Shown piece by piece: positions 1-8,459 of a stretch of 64,000 bases of DNA (positions are counted from its first letter, which is position 1; every line of letters starts with the position of its first letter). A program made the position numbers and the translations under genes. The DNA is taken from positions 8,885,501 through 8,949,500 of the forward strand of contig NZ_FNSV01000005.1 in NCBI RefSeq assembly GCF_900105905.1. The letters run 5' to 3'. The DNA is from Rhodococcus koreensis. GTDB lineage: Bacteria > Actinomycetota > Actinomycetes > Mycobacteriales > Mycobacteriaceae. The notes below the pieces were generated by a model. It was not told the origin of the DNA. It worked only from the letters and a program-made list of their open reading frames with translations, and did no database searches.

Positions 1-2
1 AG

Positions 3-119
3 ATGCCGCTGGCCTGCGTCCTCGAGGGCGGCACCTGGGCGGCGGGCCGTGCGCTGGCACAGCGCACGCGAGGCGGGCTGCCTCCGCTCTCCGTCGTCAG
101 CGACGGCACGGTCTTCTAG
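3..119 (+). CDS. C-terminal end of a URC4-like (DUF1688) uracil-catabolism protein, partial
   Basis: Only the last 38 codons are inside the window; the reading frame runs in from the left edge and ends at TAG 117-119. The tail contains Gly-Gly-Thr-Trp-Ala-Ala-Gly-Arg and finishes with Ser-Asp-Gly-Thr-Val-Phe, which I recognise as the characteristic end of the URC4/urg3 family. In yeasts URC4 belongs to the URC pathway of uracil breakdown, which begins by converting uracil to a nucleotide. The uracil phosphoribosyltransferase gene starts 20 bases downstream on the same strand, which fits a bacterial URC operon and supports the call. The family assignment rests on a short tail and on context, so confidence is moderate. 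Confidence 0.6.
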   Translation: MPLACVLEGGTWAAGRALAQRTRGGLPPLSVVSDGTVF

Positions 120-139
120 AACGAAACGAGGACGGACAC

Positions 140-769
140 ATGGGGACAGTACACCTGATCGACCACCCTCTGGTGCAGCACAAGCTCACGATGATGCGCC
201 GTAAGGATGCCTCCACCAACAGCTTTCGGCGCCTGGCGAACGAGATCTCCGCGCTGATGACGTATGAGGTGCTGCGCGACATTCCGATGCAGGAGGTCGA
301 GATCGAGACGCCGCTCGAGGTCACGACCGGCAGGGTCATCGACGGGAAGAAGCTGGTCTTCGTCTCCATTCTGCGCGCGGGTACCGGCATCCTGGACGGC
401 ATGCTGACGATCGTGCCGGGTGCGCGGGTGGGGCATATCGGTCTGTACCGCGATCCGAAGACCCTCGTGGCGGTCGAGTACTACTTCAAGATGCCCGGCG
501 ACCTGCACGAGCGCGACGTGGTAGTGGTCGATCCGCTGCTGGCCACCGGCAATTCAGCGGTGGCGGCGGTGGAGCGGCTGAAGGAGTGCGGTCCCAAATC
601 CATCAAATTCGTGTGCCTGCTGACCTGTCCGGAAGGCGTTGCCGCGCTGGACAAGGCGCATCCCGATGTGCCGATCTACACCGCCGCCGTCGACCGCCAA
701 CTCGACGAGCACGGCTACATCCTGCCCGGCATCGGCGACGCAGGCGACCGCATCTTCGGCACCAAATAG
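140..769 (+). CDS. upp: Uracil phosphoribosyltransferase
   Basis: A cytosolic enzyme of 209 residues, the usual family length, that makes UMP and pyrophosphate from uracil and PRPP. The PRPP-binding loop is visible around residues 128-140 (Val-Val-Asp-Pro-Leu-Leu-Ala-Thr-Gly-Asn-Ser-Ala), as is the Ile-Leu-Arg-Ala-Gly segment near residue 80. The C-terminus Gly-Ile-Gly-Asp-Ala-Gly-Asp-Arg is the conserved uracil-binding flap. The ATG at 140 is preceded by a purine-rich stretch (ACGAGGACGG). It lies directly behind the URC4-like gene, so its likely job here is to feed the URC uracil-catabolic route (the role of URC6 in yeast), though it could also serve general pyrimidine salvage. Family identity is secure; the pathway role is inferred from context. 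Confidence 0.95.
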   Translation: MGTVHLIDHPLVQHKLTMMRRKDASTNSFRRLANEISALMTYEVLRDIPMQEVEIETPLEVTTGRVIDGKKLVFVSILRAGTGILDGMLTIVPGARVGHIGLYRDPKTLVAVEYYFKMPGDLHERDVVVVDPLLATGNSAVAAVERLKECGPKSIKFVCLLTCPEGVAALDKAHPDVPIYTAAVDRQLDEHGYILPGIGDAGDRIFGTK

Positions 770-791
770 CAGCTGCGGTCGTTGCCGGTGG

Positions 792-1145
792 TTACGCGGG
801 GAACCGCAACGCGAGTGCTGTCTTGATCTCGATGTGACGCAGCAGGAAGGCGCGCTCGTCGAGCCGCTTGCGCCGCAGCCAGCCGGTGACCTCGTCGTTG
901 CATTTGCTGGCGTTGCAGGAGCCGCAGGCCGGGGCGATGTTGTCGAGGGTGTACCGCCCGCCGCGCGACAGTGCCTGTACGCAGTCGCGTTGCAGCGGCT
1001 TGTCGGTCGCACCGCAATACGCGCAGCCGCCCCACGCCTCGGTGAGCGCACTCCACTGCTCGTCGGTGAGGTCGTGCTCGACACTGTCCATCCGACGCTT
1101 GCGTTTACGGGCTCCTCTGGCCTTGCGACTTCGGTTGACCGCCAT
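792..1145 (-). CDS. HNH endonuclease family protein
   Basis: A 117-residue protein starting with a very basic tail (Arg/Lys-rich residues 5-18). It carries a zinc-type HNH core: Cys-Ala-Tyr-Cys, then Leu-Ser-Arg-Gly-Gly, Asp-Asn-Ile-Ala-Pro-Ala-Cys-Gly-Ser-Cys-Asn and a following Lys. The two CxxC pairs should bind a structural zinc. At the position where most HNH proteins have Asp-His, this one has Asp-Cys (Arg-Asp-Cys-Val-Gln-Ala-Leu), so the first catalytic His appears replaced. I chose the ATG at 1145 because the frame above it lies inside the neighbouring oxidase gene and reads as low-complexity arginine-rich sequence. It is 26 bases behind the FAD oxidase gene on the same strand. DNA substrate and role are unknown. 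Confidence 0.75.
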   Translation of the reverse strand: MAVNRSRKARGARKRKRRMDSVEHDLTDEQWSALTEAWGGCAYCGATDKPLQRDCVQALSRGGRYTLDNIAPACGSCNASKCNDEVTGWLRRKRLDERAFLLRHIEIKTALALRFPA

Positions 1146-1171
1146 CGCCACAGCGTAGGGCTCGCGACGGG

Positions 1172-2542
1172 TCAGCAAGGCGACGGGGGCACGCTCTGCT
1201 CGAAGGTGAACACGTTCTCCGGGTCGTAGGTGGCCTTGACCTCGCGCAACCGCTCGCGGTGGGAGCCGTAGTACTCGCGCTCCCAGTCCGACGCGGACGC
1301 GTTCGGCACGTTGACATACGCGCCGTCGCCGTAGGGGCGCAGCGCGCGCCAGAAGTCGGAGGCCCAGCCCAGCGCCACCGAGTTCAGGGCGGGGTCGTTC
1401 CACGCCGCGCCCGGCTCGCAGTAGAACAGCGCGTCGCGGTGCGGGAACGCGGATCCCCCTGGCGGCGCGTGCCGCACGGCCCCGCCGAAGCTCGAGCAGA
1501 AGAAGTTGCTCGGCGGGCTGGGTGTGTTGTCCATGAAGCGGACGATCAGGTCGATCGCCTCATCGGGGAACGGGCGGGTGACGAACTGGGAGTAGAACTT
1601 CCAGAAGGCGACGTCGTTCGGACCCCTGTCCACGTCGCCGTACACGGTCGGCCAGGCACCCTCCGTCACCGTCACCTCGGGACTGCCGATCGTCAACAGC
1701 GAGCGCAGTTGGTCCTCGAGTTCTTGCCGCGAACAGCCGTGCAACAGTGCAGACAGCTCGACCGCGGTGGAATCTACCTCGAGTGCGCTCGTCAGCCGCT
1801 CGTCGGCGACCGGCGCCTCGCGCTGCCATGCTCGAAGTAGGTCACCCAGGTCGCCGTGACCGGTCCACTTCGCGACCAGGAATGTGACGTCAGACAGCTC
1901 GTGCAGCTTCAACGTGTAGGACGTCGCGATCCCGAAGTTGCCGCCGCCCCCACCGCGGCACGCCCACAGCAGGTCGGAGTTGCTGTGCTCGCTGGCCTCC
2001 ACGACCTTCGCCGAGCGCGCGCCGTCGGCAACCACGACCTCCGCGGCGAGCAGGTTGTCACAGGCCATGCCCATGCTGCGGGTCAATAGTCCGAAGCCAC
2101 CCCCGAGAATCACTCCGCCGAGTCCGACACCGCCCTCCGAGCCGGTCGGAACGGCGAAGCCGTGTTGTCCGAGCGCCGCGACCGTCTCCATCTGCGTCAG
2201 ACCCGTTCCCACCGTCGCCGTACCCGCCGATTCGTCGATCTCGATGTTCTTCATCCGGCTGACGTCGATCACGAGGCCGCCATCGAGTGATGACCACCCC
2301 TCGAGGCTGTGGCGTCCGCTGCGGGCACGGAGGGCGATGCCTTCTTCTCGGGCCCAGCAGACCGCGTTGACCACGTCCTGCGTGTCGCAGCAGAACACGA
2401 TGGCCTCGGGGTAGCGGGAATACAGGCGGTTCCAGCCGACCCGCGCTTGCTCGTACCCGGAATCGCCCGGACGCACCACGTCACCGGTGAGCACGGTGGC
2501 GGCGGTCAGAGGCGTCATACCTCGGTCAGTGCGCGAAGACAT
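1172..2542 (-). CDS. FAD-linked oxidase of the berberine-bridge-enzyme-like (BBE) family
   Basis: A 456-residue flavoprotein. The PCMH-type FAD domain covers about residues 40-215 and includes Arg-Ser-Gly-Arg-His (His78), the usual site of covalent flavin attachment. The glycine-rich Val-Gly-Leu-Gly-Gly-Val-Ile-Leu-Gly-Gly-Gly-Phe-Gly follows at about 139-151. Bicovalent members have a Cys in the loop just before it; here the residue is Ser135, so the flavin is probably held by one bond. The C-terminal BBE motif (Tyr-Tyr-Gly-Ser-His, later Tyr-Asp-Pro-Glu-Asn-Val-Phe) is present. No signal peptide is seen. The start at 2542 overlaps the permease stop by 17 bases; Met9 at 2518 would leave a short gap and is equally possible. 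The substrate is unknown; the upstream permease suggests an imported amine or amino-acid-like compound (inference). Confidence 0.85.
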   Translation of the reverse strand: MSSRTDRGMTPLTAATVLTGDVVRPGDSGYEQARVGWNRLYSRYPEAIVFCCDTQDVVNAVCWAREEGIALRARSGRHSLEGWSSLDGGLVIDVSRMKNIEIDESAGTATVGTGLTQMETVAALGQHGFAVPTGSEGGVGLGGVILGGGFGLLTRSMGMACDNLLAAEVVVADGARSAKVVEASEHSNSDLLWACRGGGGGNFGIATSYTLKLHELSDVTFLVAKWTGHGDLGDLLRAWQREAPVADERLTSALEVDSTAVELSALLHGCSRQELEDQLRSLLTIGSPEVTVTEGAWPTVYGDVDRGPNDVAFWKFYSQFVTRPFPDEAIDLIVRFMDNTPSPPSNFFCSSFGGAVRHAPPGGSAFPHRDALFYCEPGAAWNDPALNSVALGWASDFWRALRPYGDGAYVNVPNASASDWEREYYGSHRERLREVKATYDPENVFTFEQSVPPSPC

Positions 2543-3995
2543 CGGCGTCTCCGGGCTCGGTGTCCAGTACCTCGCGTTTGAATATCAACAGATAGGCGAA
2601 ATACACCCCGCCGGCGAGGAGCAACCCGATCGCAATCAGTATGGAGGTCAACGCACTCGAGGGCGACACGATCACGAACACCACGAAGGCCGACCACACC
2701 AGTGCACCGATTGCGATCGGCAGTTCGAAGCGCCCGAGATCGAACGCGCCCGCCCTACGATCCAATCGTTTGCGGACCGCGAGATACAGGACGATTATCC
2801 CGCCGTAGAGGACCGCCGAGATGACCGTTCCCACCGTGAGCAACTCCAGCAGTGCGCCGCCAGGCAGCGCGGCCATCAGGACGACCCCCACGACGACGAT
2901 CAAGATGGTCGCCGGAATGGGTGTCTGCGTGCGCGGATTGACCCGGCGCATCAGCCGGTGAGCGGGGAAACGCGCGTCGCGCGACATCGCGAACACCATC
3001 CGCGAGCAGGTCGCCAAGGTCACCATTCCCGCGCCGAAGAAGGCGAACGCGATCGCGACCAGCAGTGTCCTCTCCATCACCGGACCCAGCTGATCGCGCA
3101 GGATCGCCGCCACCGGCGTGTCACTGTCGCTGATCCGGGGAACATCTTTGATCGCGATCGTGAGCGCGATCAGAAACACCAGGCCCAGCACCGCCGCCGC
3201 CACGACCGATCCCACGATCGCGCGTGGGACGCTGCGAAACGGATCCTTGGCCTCCTCAGCCATGTTCGCCGCGGAGTCGAAGCCGACGAGGGTGGCAAGC
3301 CCCATGATCGTCGCAGCCATCAATCCGCCGCCGACGGCGAAATAGTTGGGGGCGCCCTCGGTGACACCGCGGGAGGTGAGATTGCCGACCGAGCCTTCGC
3401 CCGTGAGCGCCACGGCGACGAAGAGCCCGATCGCCAGCACCACGACGATCACCAGTTCGAGCCCTACCGCGCCCGACGTGATCAAGCCGACGAGGCGCGT
3501 GGAAAACACGACGAGCACCGCTTGGACAAGCACCACGGCGAGCGTGATCATGCGCGCCGTGCCCTCGTCGGGCTCCATGCCGAACAGCGGCATGAGGGCG
3601 GAGCTTGCCATCGCATTGTCGACCGTCACCACGCCGAGGGCCAGGTAACAGAAGGTCAGCCATCCGAACAACCAGCCGACCTTCGGGTTGGCGAGCCGTG
3701 ACGCCCATTGGTAGGAGGAGCCGCTGAGTGGGATGCGGGCCGCGAATTGGGCGATCACCAGCGCCACCAGGGTCTGCCCCAACGCCACGACGATCCAGAG
3801 CCAGATCCCCACCGGCCCGGCGTCGCGAAGTACGTCGTCGTAGGTGCCGAAGATCCCGACCGCCACCGAGATGAACGCGAACGAGACAGCGAACACCTGA
3901 AAGGAGCCCAGAGTTCGCTTCAGCTCCGGTTCGTAGCCGCAGTCCTGACATTCTTGATCGGCGGTCTGCGAGCCCAACACGTTTTCTGCCGTCAT
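2526..3995 (-). CDS. APC-superfamily amino acid/amine permease
   Basis: An integral membrane transporter of 489 residues with about twelve hydrophobic segments and the family's helix-1 region, Phe-Ala-Phe-Ile-Ser-Val-Ala-Val-Gly-Ile, near residue 40. The Leu-Lys-Arg-Thr-Leu-Gly stretch before helix 1 resembles the amino-acid/GABA permease subgroup (UGA4/BAT1-like). I chose the ATG at 3995, with a GTGAGG ribosome site upstream, because the frame extending up to 4103 adds 36 residues without family character. The gene heads a two-gene unit with the FAD oxidase, overlapping it by 17 bases, so the two are probably made together and the oxidase may act on the imported compound. Substrate specificity cannot be read from the sequence. 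Confidence 0.85.
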   Translation of the reverse strand: MTAENVLGSQTADQECQDCGYEPELKRTLGSFQVFAVSFAFISVAVGIFGTYDDVLRDAGPVGIWLWIVVALGQTLVALVIAQFAARIPLSGSSYQWASRLANPKVGWLFGWLTFCYLALGVVTVDNAMASSALMPLFGMEPDEGTARMITLAVVLVQAVLVVFSTRLVGLITSGAVGLELVIVVVLAIGLFVAVALTGEGSVGNLTSRGVTEGAPNYFAVGGGLMAATIMGLATLVGFDSAANMAEEAKDPFRSVPRAIVGSVVAAAVLGLVFLIALTIAIKDVPRISDSDTPVAAILRDQLGPVMERTLLVAIAFAFFGAGMVTLATCSRMVFAMSRDARFPAHRLMRRVNPRTQTPIPATILIVVVGVVLMAALPGGALLELLTVGTVISAVLYGGIIVLYLAVRKRLDRRAGAFDLGRFELPIAIGALVWSAFVVFVIVSPSSALTSILIAIGLLLAGGVYFAYLLIFKREVLDTEPGDADVFAH

Positions 3996-4272
3996 CTCGG
4001 CCGCCTCACGTTCGATCGGGAACTGCGGAGAGGGTGAATCGTTTCGAAAAGACCGCGACAACGCGACTCGTTCCACGATCAGAGCGAGACCGGTCTGTTT
4101 CATCGTCCTCCTCGCGGGGACGGATGTCAGTGATGGTTCGTCTTTCTAAATACTCCGGCTGCGCACGGCACGCGTCGTCGCACACACCTCGGCCGCCGGT
4201 GCCATTGGCTCCGGCGGCCGAGAATCTGCAGATCCATCAATCCAGAGTCGTCTACTCCAGGTCGTCGTCACA

Positions 4273-4671
4273 TCACATCCAGGGCATGTCGGGATCGAGC
4301 GGGTGGGAGATCACGCCGTCGTCGGGCTCGAGGGGGTAATTGACCTGATGGATGGTCGCGGATGCGGGTCCGAAGAGGGACGTGCCACCGGGCTCGACCA
4401 GGGTGGTGCCCGGCTCGACGAGGGTGACCTGCGGGGGCACGTCCTCGTCGGGGGCGTCGCATGCGACCATGGGCCATGCATTGGCGCAACCGATACGGTC
4501 CCTGACCTCGACCTTGTACGGGGAGAGCCCGGAGTCCGGGGAGACGACCTGAGGCGACGTCGACTGCGCGGGTGCGGCGACGGCAGTGGCGCTCTGGCCC
4601 AGGAACATTCCGAGTCCGAGGGCGGCGCCTGTTGCGGCGGCTGCGGCGATGCGTGTCTTGGTCGAGTTCAT
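4273..4671 (-). CDS. Small secreted protein with Sec signal peptide
   Basis: A 132-residue protein. The ATG at 4671 has a clear AGGAG ribosome site 6-7 bases upstream, and the first 33 residues form a classic signal peptide: basic start, Ala/Gly-rich hydrophobic core, Ala-Val-Ala-Ala cleavage region. The mature part is about 100 residues, acidic and proline-rich, with two cysteines (Ile-Gly-Cys-Ala-Asn and Val-Ala-Cys-Asp) that could form one disulfide. It also has a short internal repeat of Thr-Leu-Val-Glu-Pro-Gly. I do not recognise a family. Its upstream region holds a composite motif shared with the region upstream of the DUF6745-like gene near 36 kb, so it may belong to a stress or envelope regulon (inference). 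Confidence 0.7.
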   Translation of the reverse strand: MNSTKTRIAAAAATGAALGLGMFLGQSATAVAAPAQSTSPQVVSPDSGLSPYKVEVRDRIGCANAWPMVACDAPDEDVPPQVTLVEPGTTLVEPGGTSLFGPASATIHQVNYPLEPDDGVISHPLDPDMPWM

Positions 4672-4749
4672 TGCGTTTCTCCTGAGTGTGGTGGGGGTGG
4701 GTTTCCGTGTCCCTTGTGGACTGACACCAGTCTTCGCCGTTACAGGGCC

Positions 4750-4817
4750 CCGCCAACTCCCCCCAGAGGGGTGGTCGGCCGTCCATCCGGGGGTGGATGT
4801 TTGCACCCCCAGGGGTG
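4750..4817 (-). promoter_or_regulatory. Composite GC-rich promoter motif shared with the 35.95 kb locus
   Basis: On the minus strand, upstream of the secreted-protein gene, lies CCACCCCTCTGG (4763-4774), then after exactly 3 bases GAGTTGGCGGGG. Further upstream is CCCCTGGGGGTG near 4805-4816. The same 12-mer, the same 3-base gap and a near-identical second block recur at 35951 upstream of another gene. The motif ends about 90 bases before the start codon, a plausible activator position. The regulator is unknown. Confidence 0.5.
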
Positions 4818-4859
4818 TTCCCACAGCTGTGAACGGACAGTGGCCCGCCGCCGGTGACG

Positions 4860-5342
4860 TCAGAGATAAAGGTCGACGAGGGTGCTGACCAGCGACCAGT
4901 GCGTGGTCCGGGCCCGCAGGGTCCTCAGCTCGGGGTAGACGATGCGGAAGGTGCGCGCGAGGGCGACGCCCAGTCCGCCGGTGATGTCGGGGAGCCCTGA
5001 TCGGGTGTCGACCGCGAGGACGCCGTCGAGCGGCGGGTAGGCGGCCAGTCGCGCGAGGATCGGGTCGACCCGAAGGTGCGGGCCGAGTTCCCGGAACAAC
5101 CCGATGTTCTCCTGCAGGCCTCTGGTGATCGGCAGGTCGGTGAGTTCGATGACGTGCCGGTGCTGGGCCGCTGCATCTGACTGGGCGACCAGCAGCAGGT
5201 CGTACAGTTTCCCGGTGACGACGTCGTCGAATCGGTGAAAGTCGTCCCTCACGACGCCGATACTGGCGGCCACCCGGAAGATGTCCTCGAACTGGTCGAA
5301 CGTCATGAGCGACCCGTGGCTTCCGACCTCCGCACCGTCCAT
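4860..5342 (-). CDS. DUF1931 family histone-fold protein
   Basis: A 160-residue protein matching the DUF1931 family, whose structures from Thermus and Aquifex show a double histone fold in a single chain. Recognisable family positions are Lys-Leu-Tyr-Asp-Leu-Leu (about 45-50), Asp-Leu-Pro-Ile-Thr-Arg-Gly-Leu-Gln-Glu (about 69-78), Pro-Pro-Leu-Asp and Gly-Gly-Leu-Gly-Val-Ala-Leu-Ala-Arg. The start at 5342 has GGGGAGGA about 10 bases upstream; Met13 at 5306 is a weaker alternative that would match the family start more closely. No signal or membrane segment is seen. Function in bacteria is not established; DNA or histone-like binding is inferred from the fold. It faces away from the neighbouring membrane-hydrolase gene. 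Confidence 0.8.
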   Translation of the reverse strand: MDGAEVGSHGSLMTFDQFEDIFRVAASIGVVRDDFHRFDDVVTGKLYDLLLVAQSDAAAQHRHVIELTDLPITRGLQENIGLFRELGPHLRVDPILARLAAYPPLDGVLAVDTRSGLPDITGGLGVALARTFRIVYPELRTLRARTTHWSLVSTLVDLYL

Positions 5343-5514
5343 CAGGTGATCATCCTCCCCGATACGCCCCGGCTATGTCATGTTCATTCTTCCGCCGGAG
5401 GTCATGCCGAGGTCACGGATGTCGCGCTCTGGAATCGCGTTGTCCGGCACGAAGTCCTGCGTGGCCGGCCGACCGGGTTGTGCACGACCACCGACTGCGA
5501 GTACAGCGAAGGGT

Positions 5515-7050
5515 ATGGCCCGGTGGGTGCGGCGCGGGGCGCGGTGGTGGCCGTTGGCGGCCGCCGCGGTGCTGGTCGTCGTGTTGGCGCTGTGCGGGGT
5601 GGTCCCCGTGTGGCCGGGACTGTTGCACCTCGTCGCGCTGCCGCCGCTGGATCAGTTCGCGGACCTGCGACTTCTGCTGGTACGCACCGACTCGTGGTCG
5701 CAGTGCATCGTGCTGCTGGGCGTCGTGTCGGCCGTGCGGATCATGCTGATGGCCTGGCTGCTCGGTGGACTCGACACGAGGCGTATCCGCTTCGCCGTAG
5801 CGTTCTACGCGACTGCGTTCGGTCCCGTCCTGCTGGCGTCGTGCGCCGATGCGACCGCCTACGCGATGCTGTACTCGCGGGCGTTCTGGCCGGCGGTAGC
5901 GCTCGTCGCGGTGCTGGTGTCGATACTCGGGCCGGTGCCGTGGCAGGGCGGCGCCGGCCTGCGCGCGGCCACGGGGCGGGCGTGGCGCCGGGGCCTGCGA
6001 ATCGAGGTGATGGTGCCGTATTGCGCGGCGATCCTCGCACTGGGCGCCCTGGCCGACCGCGTGCCTGCCCTCACCGTGCTGCTCGTGCCGGTATCGGCAG
6101 CGGCAACGGGACTGACGGTGTGGGCGATGGGCCGTGCGCCGCTGAGGCGGCCCGTCGCGGCGCTCGCCGCGGTGCTCGTCGCGTCGACGATCGTGTCGGT
6201 GATCTTCGTTCGGACCCGCGTCTACGACGATCCGGAACCCGGACCACGACAGGCTGGTTCGCTGCTCGTCATGTCCGGCATCGACTCGCGTTCGGGGGAG
6301 GGGACGATCCACCGGGCCGACGTGCAGCGGCTGGGGTATGAATGCGAACAGGTGTACTACTTTTCCTACGCCGGAACCGGGGGTGGGCAGCCCCGACGCG
6401 ACGCCACCTGCCCGATCCGAACGGGCGCCCCCTACGAACCGGCCGACACCCATCGACCCGTCGAGGAACAGGTCGCCGTGTTCACCGAGCAGGCGGCGAA
6501 CTTGCAGCGGCCGTTGACCGTTGCCGCGCATTCGCACGCCGGCTGGATCGCGTGGGAAGCGGTCGCCACAGGTCGGGCACAGGTGGACGTGCTGATCCTG
6601 GTGGGTGTGTTCCCGGAGACCCCGCTCGGATTTCCGCCGCCGGAAGTCGACCGACCGGGCAGGGTGTTCGGCGACCTGTTGCGGTGGGCGGTGCCCGCGA
6701 TCGACTTCGTCTTCTTTCAGTTCGACCCGGACACACCCGCCGCGCGCCAACTGCTCGGTACCGCGGGTACCGCACAGGCCGTTTTCGGTGAGGTACTGCC
6801 CGAGGACGTGCGCGTGCTGAGTATCGCGTCGGCCGCCGATCTTCCGCTGATGCCGCACGGCTGGCGCCTGGACGTCGAACGCAACGGTTGCCCGGTTCGC
6901 GCCGCGCACTCGTCTCTACCGACCTCCGCTGCCTTCAACGATGAGGTGATCCGGTTCCTGAACCACCGGGATCCTGTGCCCTGCCCGGTATGGCGGGACT
7001 GGGGTGCGGTCGTGATGCAGGCCTTCGGTGTGCCCCCGAGTGCACGCTGA
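5515..7050 (+). CDS. Polytopic membrane protein with C-terminal alpha/beta-hydrolase-like domain
   Basis: A protein of about 511 residues. The first half has roughly six hydrophobic helices preceded by a basic start (Met-Ala-Arg-Trp-Val-Arg-Arg). The second half, from about residue 240, is soluble and looks like an alpha/beta hydrolase: strand-turn-helix Val-Ala-Ala-His-Ser-His-Ala-Gly-Trp with Ser340 as candidate nucleophile, where the usual Gly-x-Ser-x-Gly is degenerate. Cys residues in this part suit an extracytoplasmic location. Starts at 5404 or 5419, the latter with GAGG upstream, are also possible; 5515 was chosen because it directly precedes the first helix. It is divergent from the DUF1931 gene and on the same strand as the following wall-synthesis genes. 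I do not recognise the exact family. Confidence 0.6.
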   Translation: MARWVRRGARWWPLAAAAVLVVVLALCGVVPVWPGLLHLVALPPLDQFADLRLLLVRTDSWSQCIVLLGVVSAVRIMLMAWLLGGLDTRRIRFAVAFYATAFGPVLLASCADATAYAMLYSRAFWPAVALVAVLVSILGPVPWQGGAGLRAATGRAWRRGLRIEVMVPYCAAILALGALADRVPALTVLLVPVSAAATGLTVWAMGRAPLRRPVAALAAVLVASTIVSVIFVRTRVYDDPEPGPRQAGSLLVMSGIDSRSGEGTIHRADVQRLGYECEQVYYFSYAGTGGGQPRRDATCPIRTGAPYEPADTHRPVEEQVAVFTEQAANLQRPLTVAAHSHAGWIAWEAVATGRAQVDVLILVGVFPETPLGFPPPEVDRPGRVFGDLLRWAVPAIDFVFFQFDPDTPAARQLLGTAGTAQAVFGEVLPEDVRVLSIASAADLPLMPHGWRLDVERNGCPVRAAHSSLPTSAAFNDEVIRFLNHRDPVPCPVWRDWGAVVMQAFGVPPSAR

Positions 7051-7226
7051 CGAGAATGTGCGGAAGCGGACGGGACGATTTCGCGGACGCCGGAGCATCG
7101 GCCGGAGTTAAATGGAATGACGCAGGCGTAAAGGATTTCGGCACAGGGTAAGCCCAACTCAAGGTCCGTCGCCGCCCGCTCCGGTCTCGTTCCCACGGCG
7201 CGGGAGGCCGAGCGTCGGGGTGCGCG

Positions 7227-8459
7227 ATGATCGAAGCAGTGACAGGGCTCCTCACGAGGAGAAACGAACCCGCCGATGCTCGATCCGAACCGCCCGAACA
7301 ACCCGATCACGCCGCCCCTGTCAGTGGTGTGGCACTCGGAAGGCTCCTCGCGGCGGCGATACTGTCACCGGCACAGGCGTCGCTGCTCGTTGCCGATGCG
7401 CTCGATCAGCTCGAACCGGCGCGCAGCGAGGGGCAGGACCGCATCCGTCTCCGGAACGTGACGGTGTCCGACAGCGGGCATCTCACGATCGAGTACGCGC
7501 GCGGTGCGGTGTCCGGCCACGACGTGACCGAGGAGGTTACCGGGCTGTTCCGAAGCATCGCGACGAACTGTCGCGGTTCGGCACTGCCCGGCCGGTTGCA
7601 CGAATCGCTGCTCGAAACAACAGATCTCGACGTGCTGCTGCAGCGAGTTCGTCTGGCTGTCGAACCCGACGTCGATGCCGCCGAGGAGAGTCGGAAACGC
7701 TGCCAGCTCGCCCGGCTGGTCGCGGCGACCAGGGGGCGGCCGCGCCCGGACGACCGGACAGTGGAGGAGCGGACGGCCGGTGAGAAGCCGCCGCCGGTGG
7801 ACACCGGTTCCACCCTTGCATCGCCGGGCTGGTTCCCGCCGGCCCGGAATCCGTGGCATCGCAGGAAGAGACGGCCCTCGCGGAGGCAGGGAGCCCTCGG
7901 GCTCGTCGCGATCCTGATACTTTTCGCCGCAGTGTGGATGGCTCCGCGGGCGTGGTCGGACCTGCGGCGAGGTTGGGACGCCGTCCTGAATCCGGTGAAT
8001 CCCGAGGAGCAGAATCAGATTCGACCCGTGTCGCCGCCACCGGAACCCCCGGCCGAACAGCCCACGCCGGCTACGACCGATGCCGGACGAGTGCCGCCAC
8101 CCGTCGACGTCGGTGCTCCCGGCAGCGCCGGGCCGATCACGCTCGTCACGGCCACGCGCGCCAACGGGGAGTGCGGGCCCGGGCAGGCGTGCGAGATCCG
8201 GATCGACGTCCACCTCGATCCGGCGGCGACTGTCGATGCCGTGACCTGGAGGGTGAACGTGTACGACCGCTGTTCGGGCGAGGTGCGGGCGGGCGGCGAC
8301 GTGTCGGAGCGCGTTCAGCCCGGGTCGCAGCAGGTGTACGGCATCGTCCGGACCGATCTGCCGCCCGGGGCCGCGCTCGCCGTCGCGGCGATCACGAGCG
8401 CCCCGGCAACAGCCGCGTCCGAGCCGCTGCTGATGCCCGCCGAAAACGCACGCTGCTGA
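7227..8459 (+). CDS. Uncharacterised single-pass membrane protein upstream of the SEDS-PBP gene
   Basis: A 410-residue protein with one transmembrane helix at about 222-240, preceded by the basic run Arg-Arg-Lys-Arg-Arg (212-216), so the first 220 residues should be cytoplasmic. The part after the helix starts with a Pro-rich linker (about 265-290) and ends in a roughly 120-residue domain with four cysteines (Cys-Gly-Pro-Gly-Gln-Ala-Cys and later Cys), which fits an oxidising outer environment. The stop codon is directly followed by the GTG of the SEDS-PBP gene, so the two are translationally coupled. No family is recognised. Coupling and topology suggest a bitopic partner or regulator of that enzyme, perhaps sensing on either side of the membrane (inference). 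Confidence 0.6.
   Translation: MIEAVTGLLTRRNEPADARSEPPEQPDHAAPVSGVALGRLLAAAILSPAQASLLVADALDQLEPARSEGQDRIRLRNVTVSDSGHLTIEYARGAVSGHDVTEEVTGLFRSIATNCRGSALPGRLHESLLETTDLDVLLQRVRLAVEPDVDAAEESRKRCQLARLVAATRGRPRPDDRTVEERTAGEKPPPVDTGSTLASPGWFPPARNPWHRRKRRPSRRQGALGLVAILILFAAVWMAPRAWSDLRRGWDAVLNPVNPEEQNQIRPVSPPPEPPAEQPTPATTDAGRVPPPVDVGAPGSAGPITLVTATRANGECGPGQACEIRIDVHLDPAATVDAVTWRVNVYDRCSGEVRAGGDVSERVQPGSQQVYGIVRTDLPPGAALAVAAITSAPATAASEPLLMPAENARC

Noticed and set aside
2487..3701. Plus-strand frame of 404 codons opposite the permease gene
   Set aside because: His/Arg/Asp-rich composition typical of an antisense frame in GC-rich DNA.
5413..6909. Minus-strand frame of 498 codons opposite the membrane hydrolase-like gene
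   Set aside because: Arg/His/Gln/Gly-rich antisense frame without recognisable motifs.
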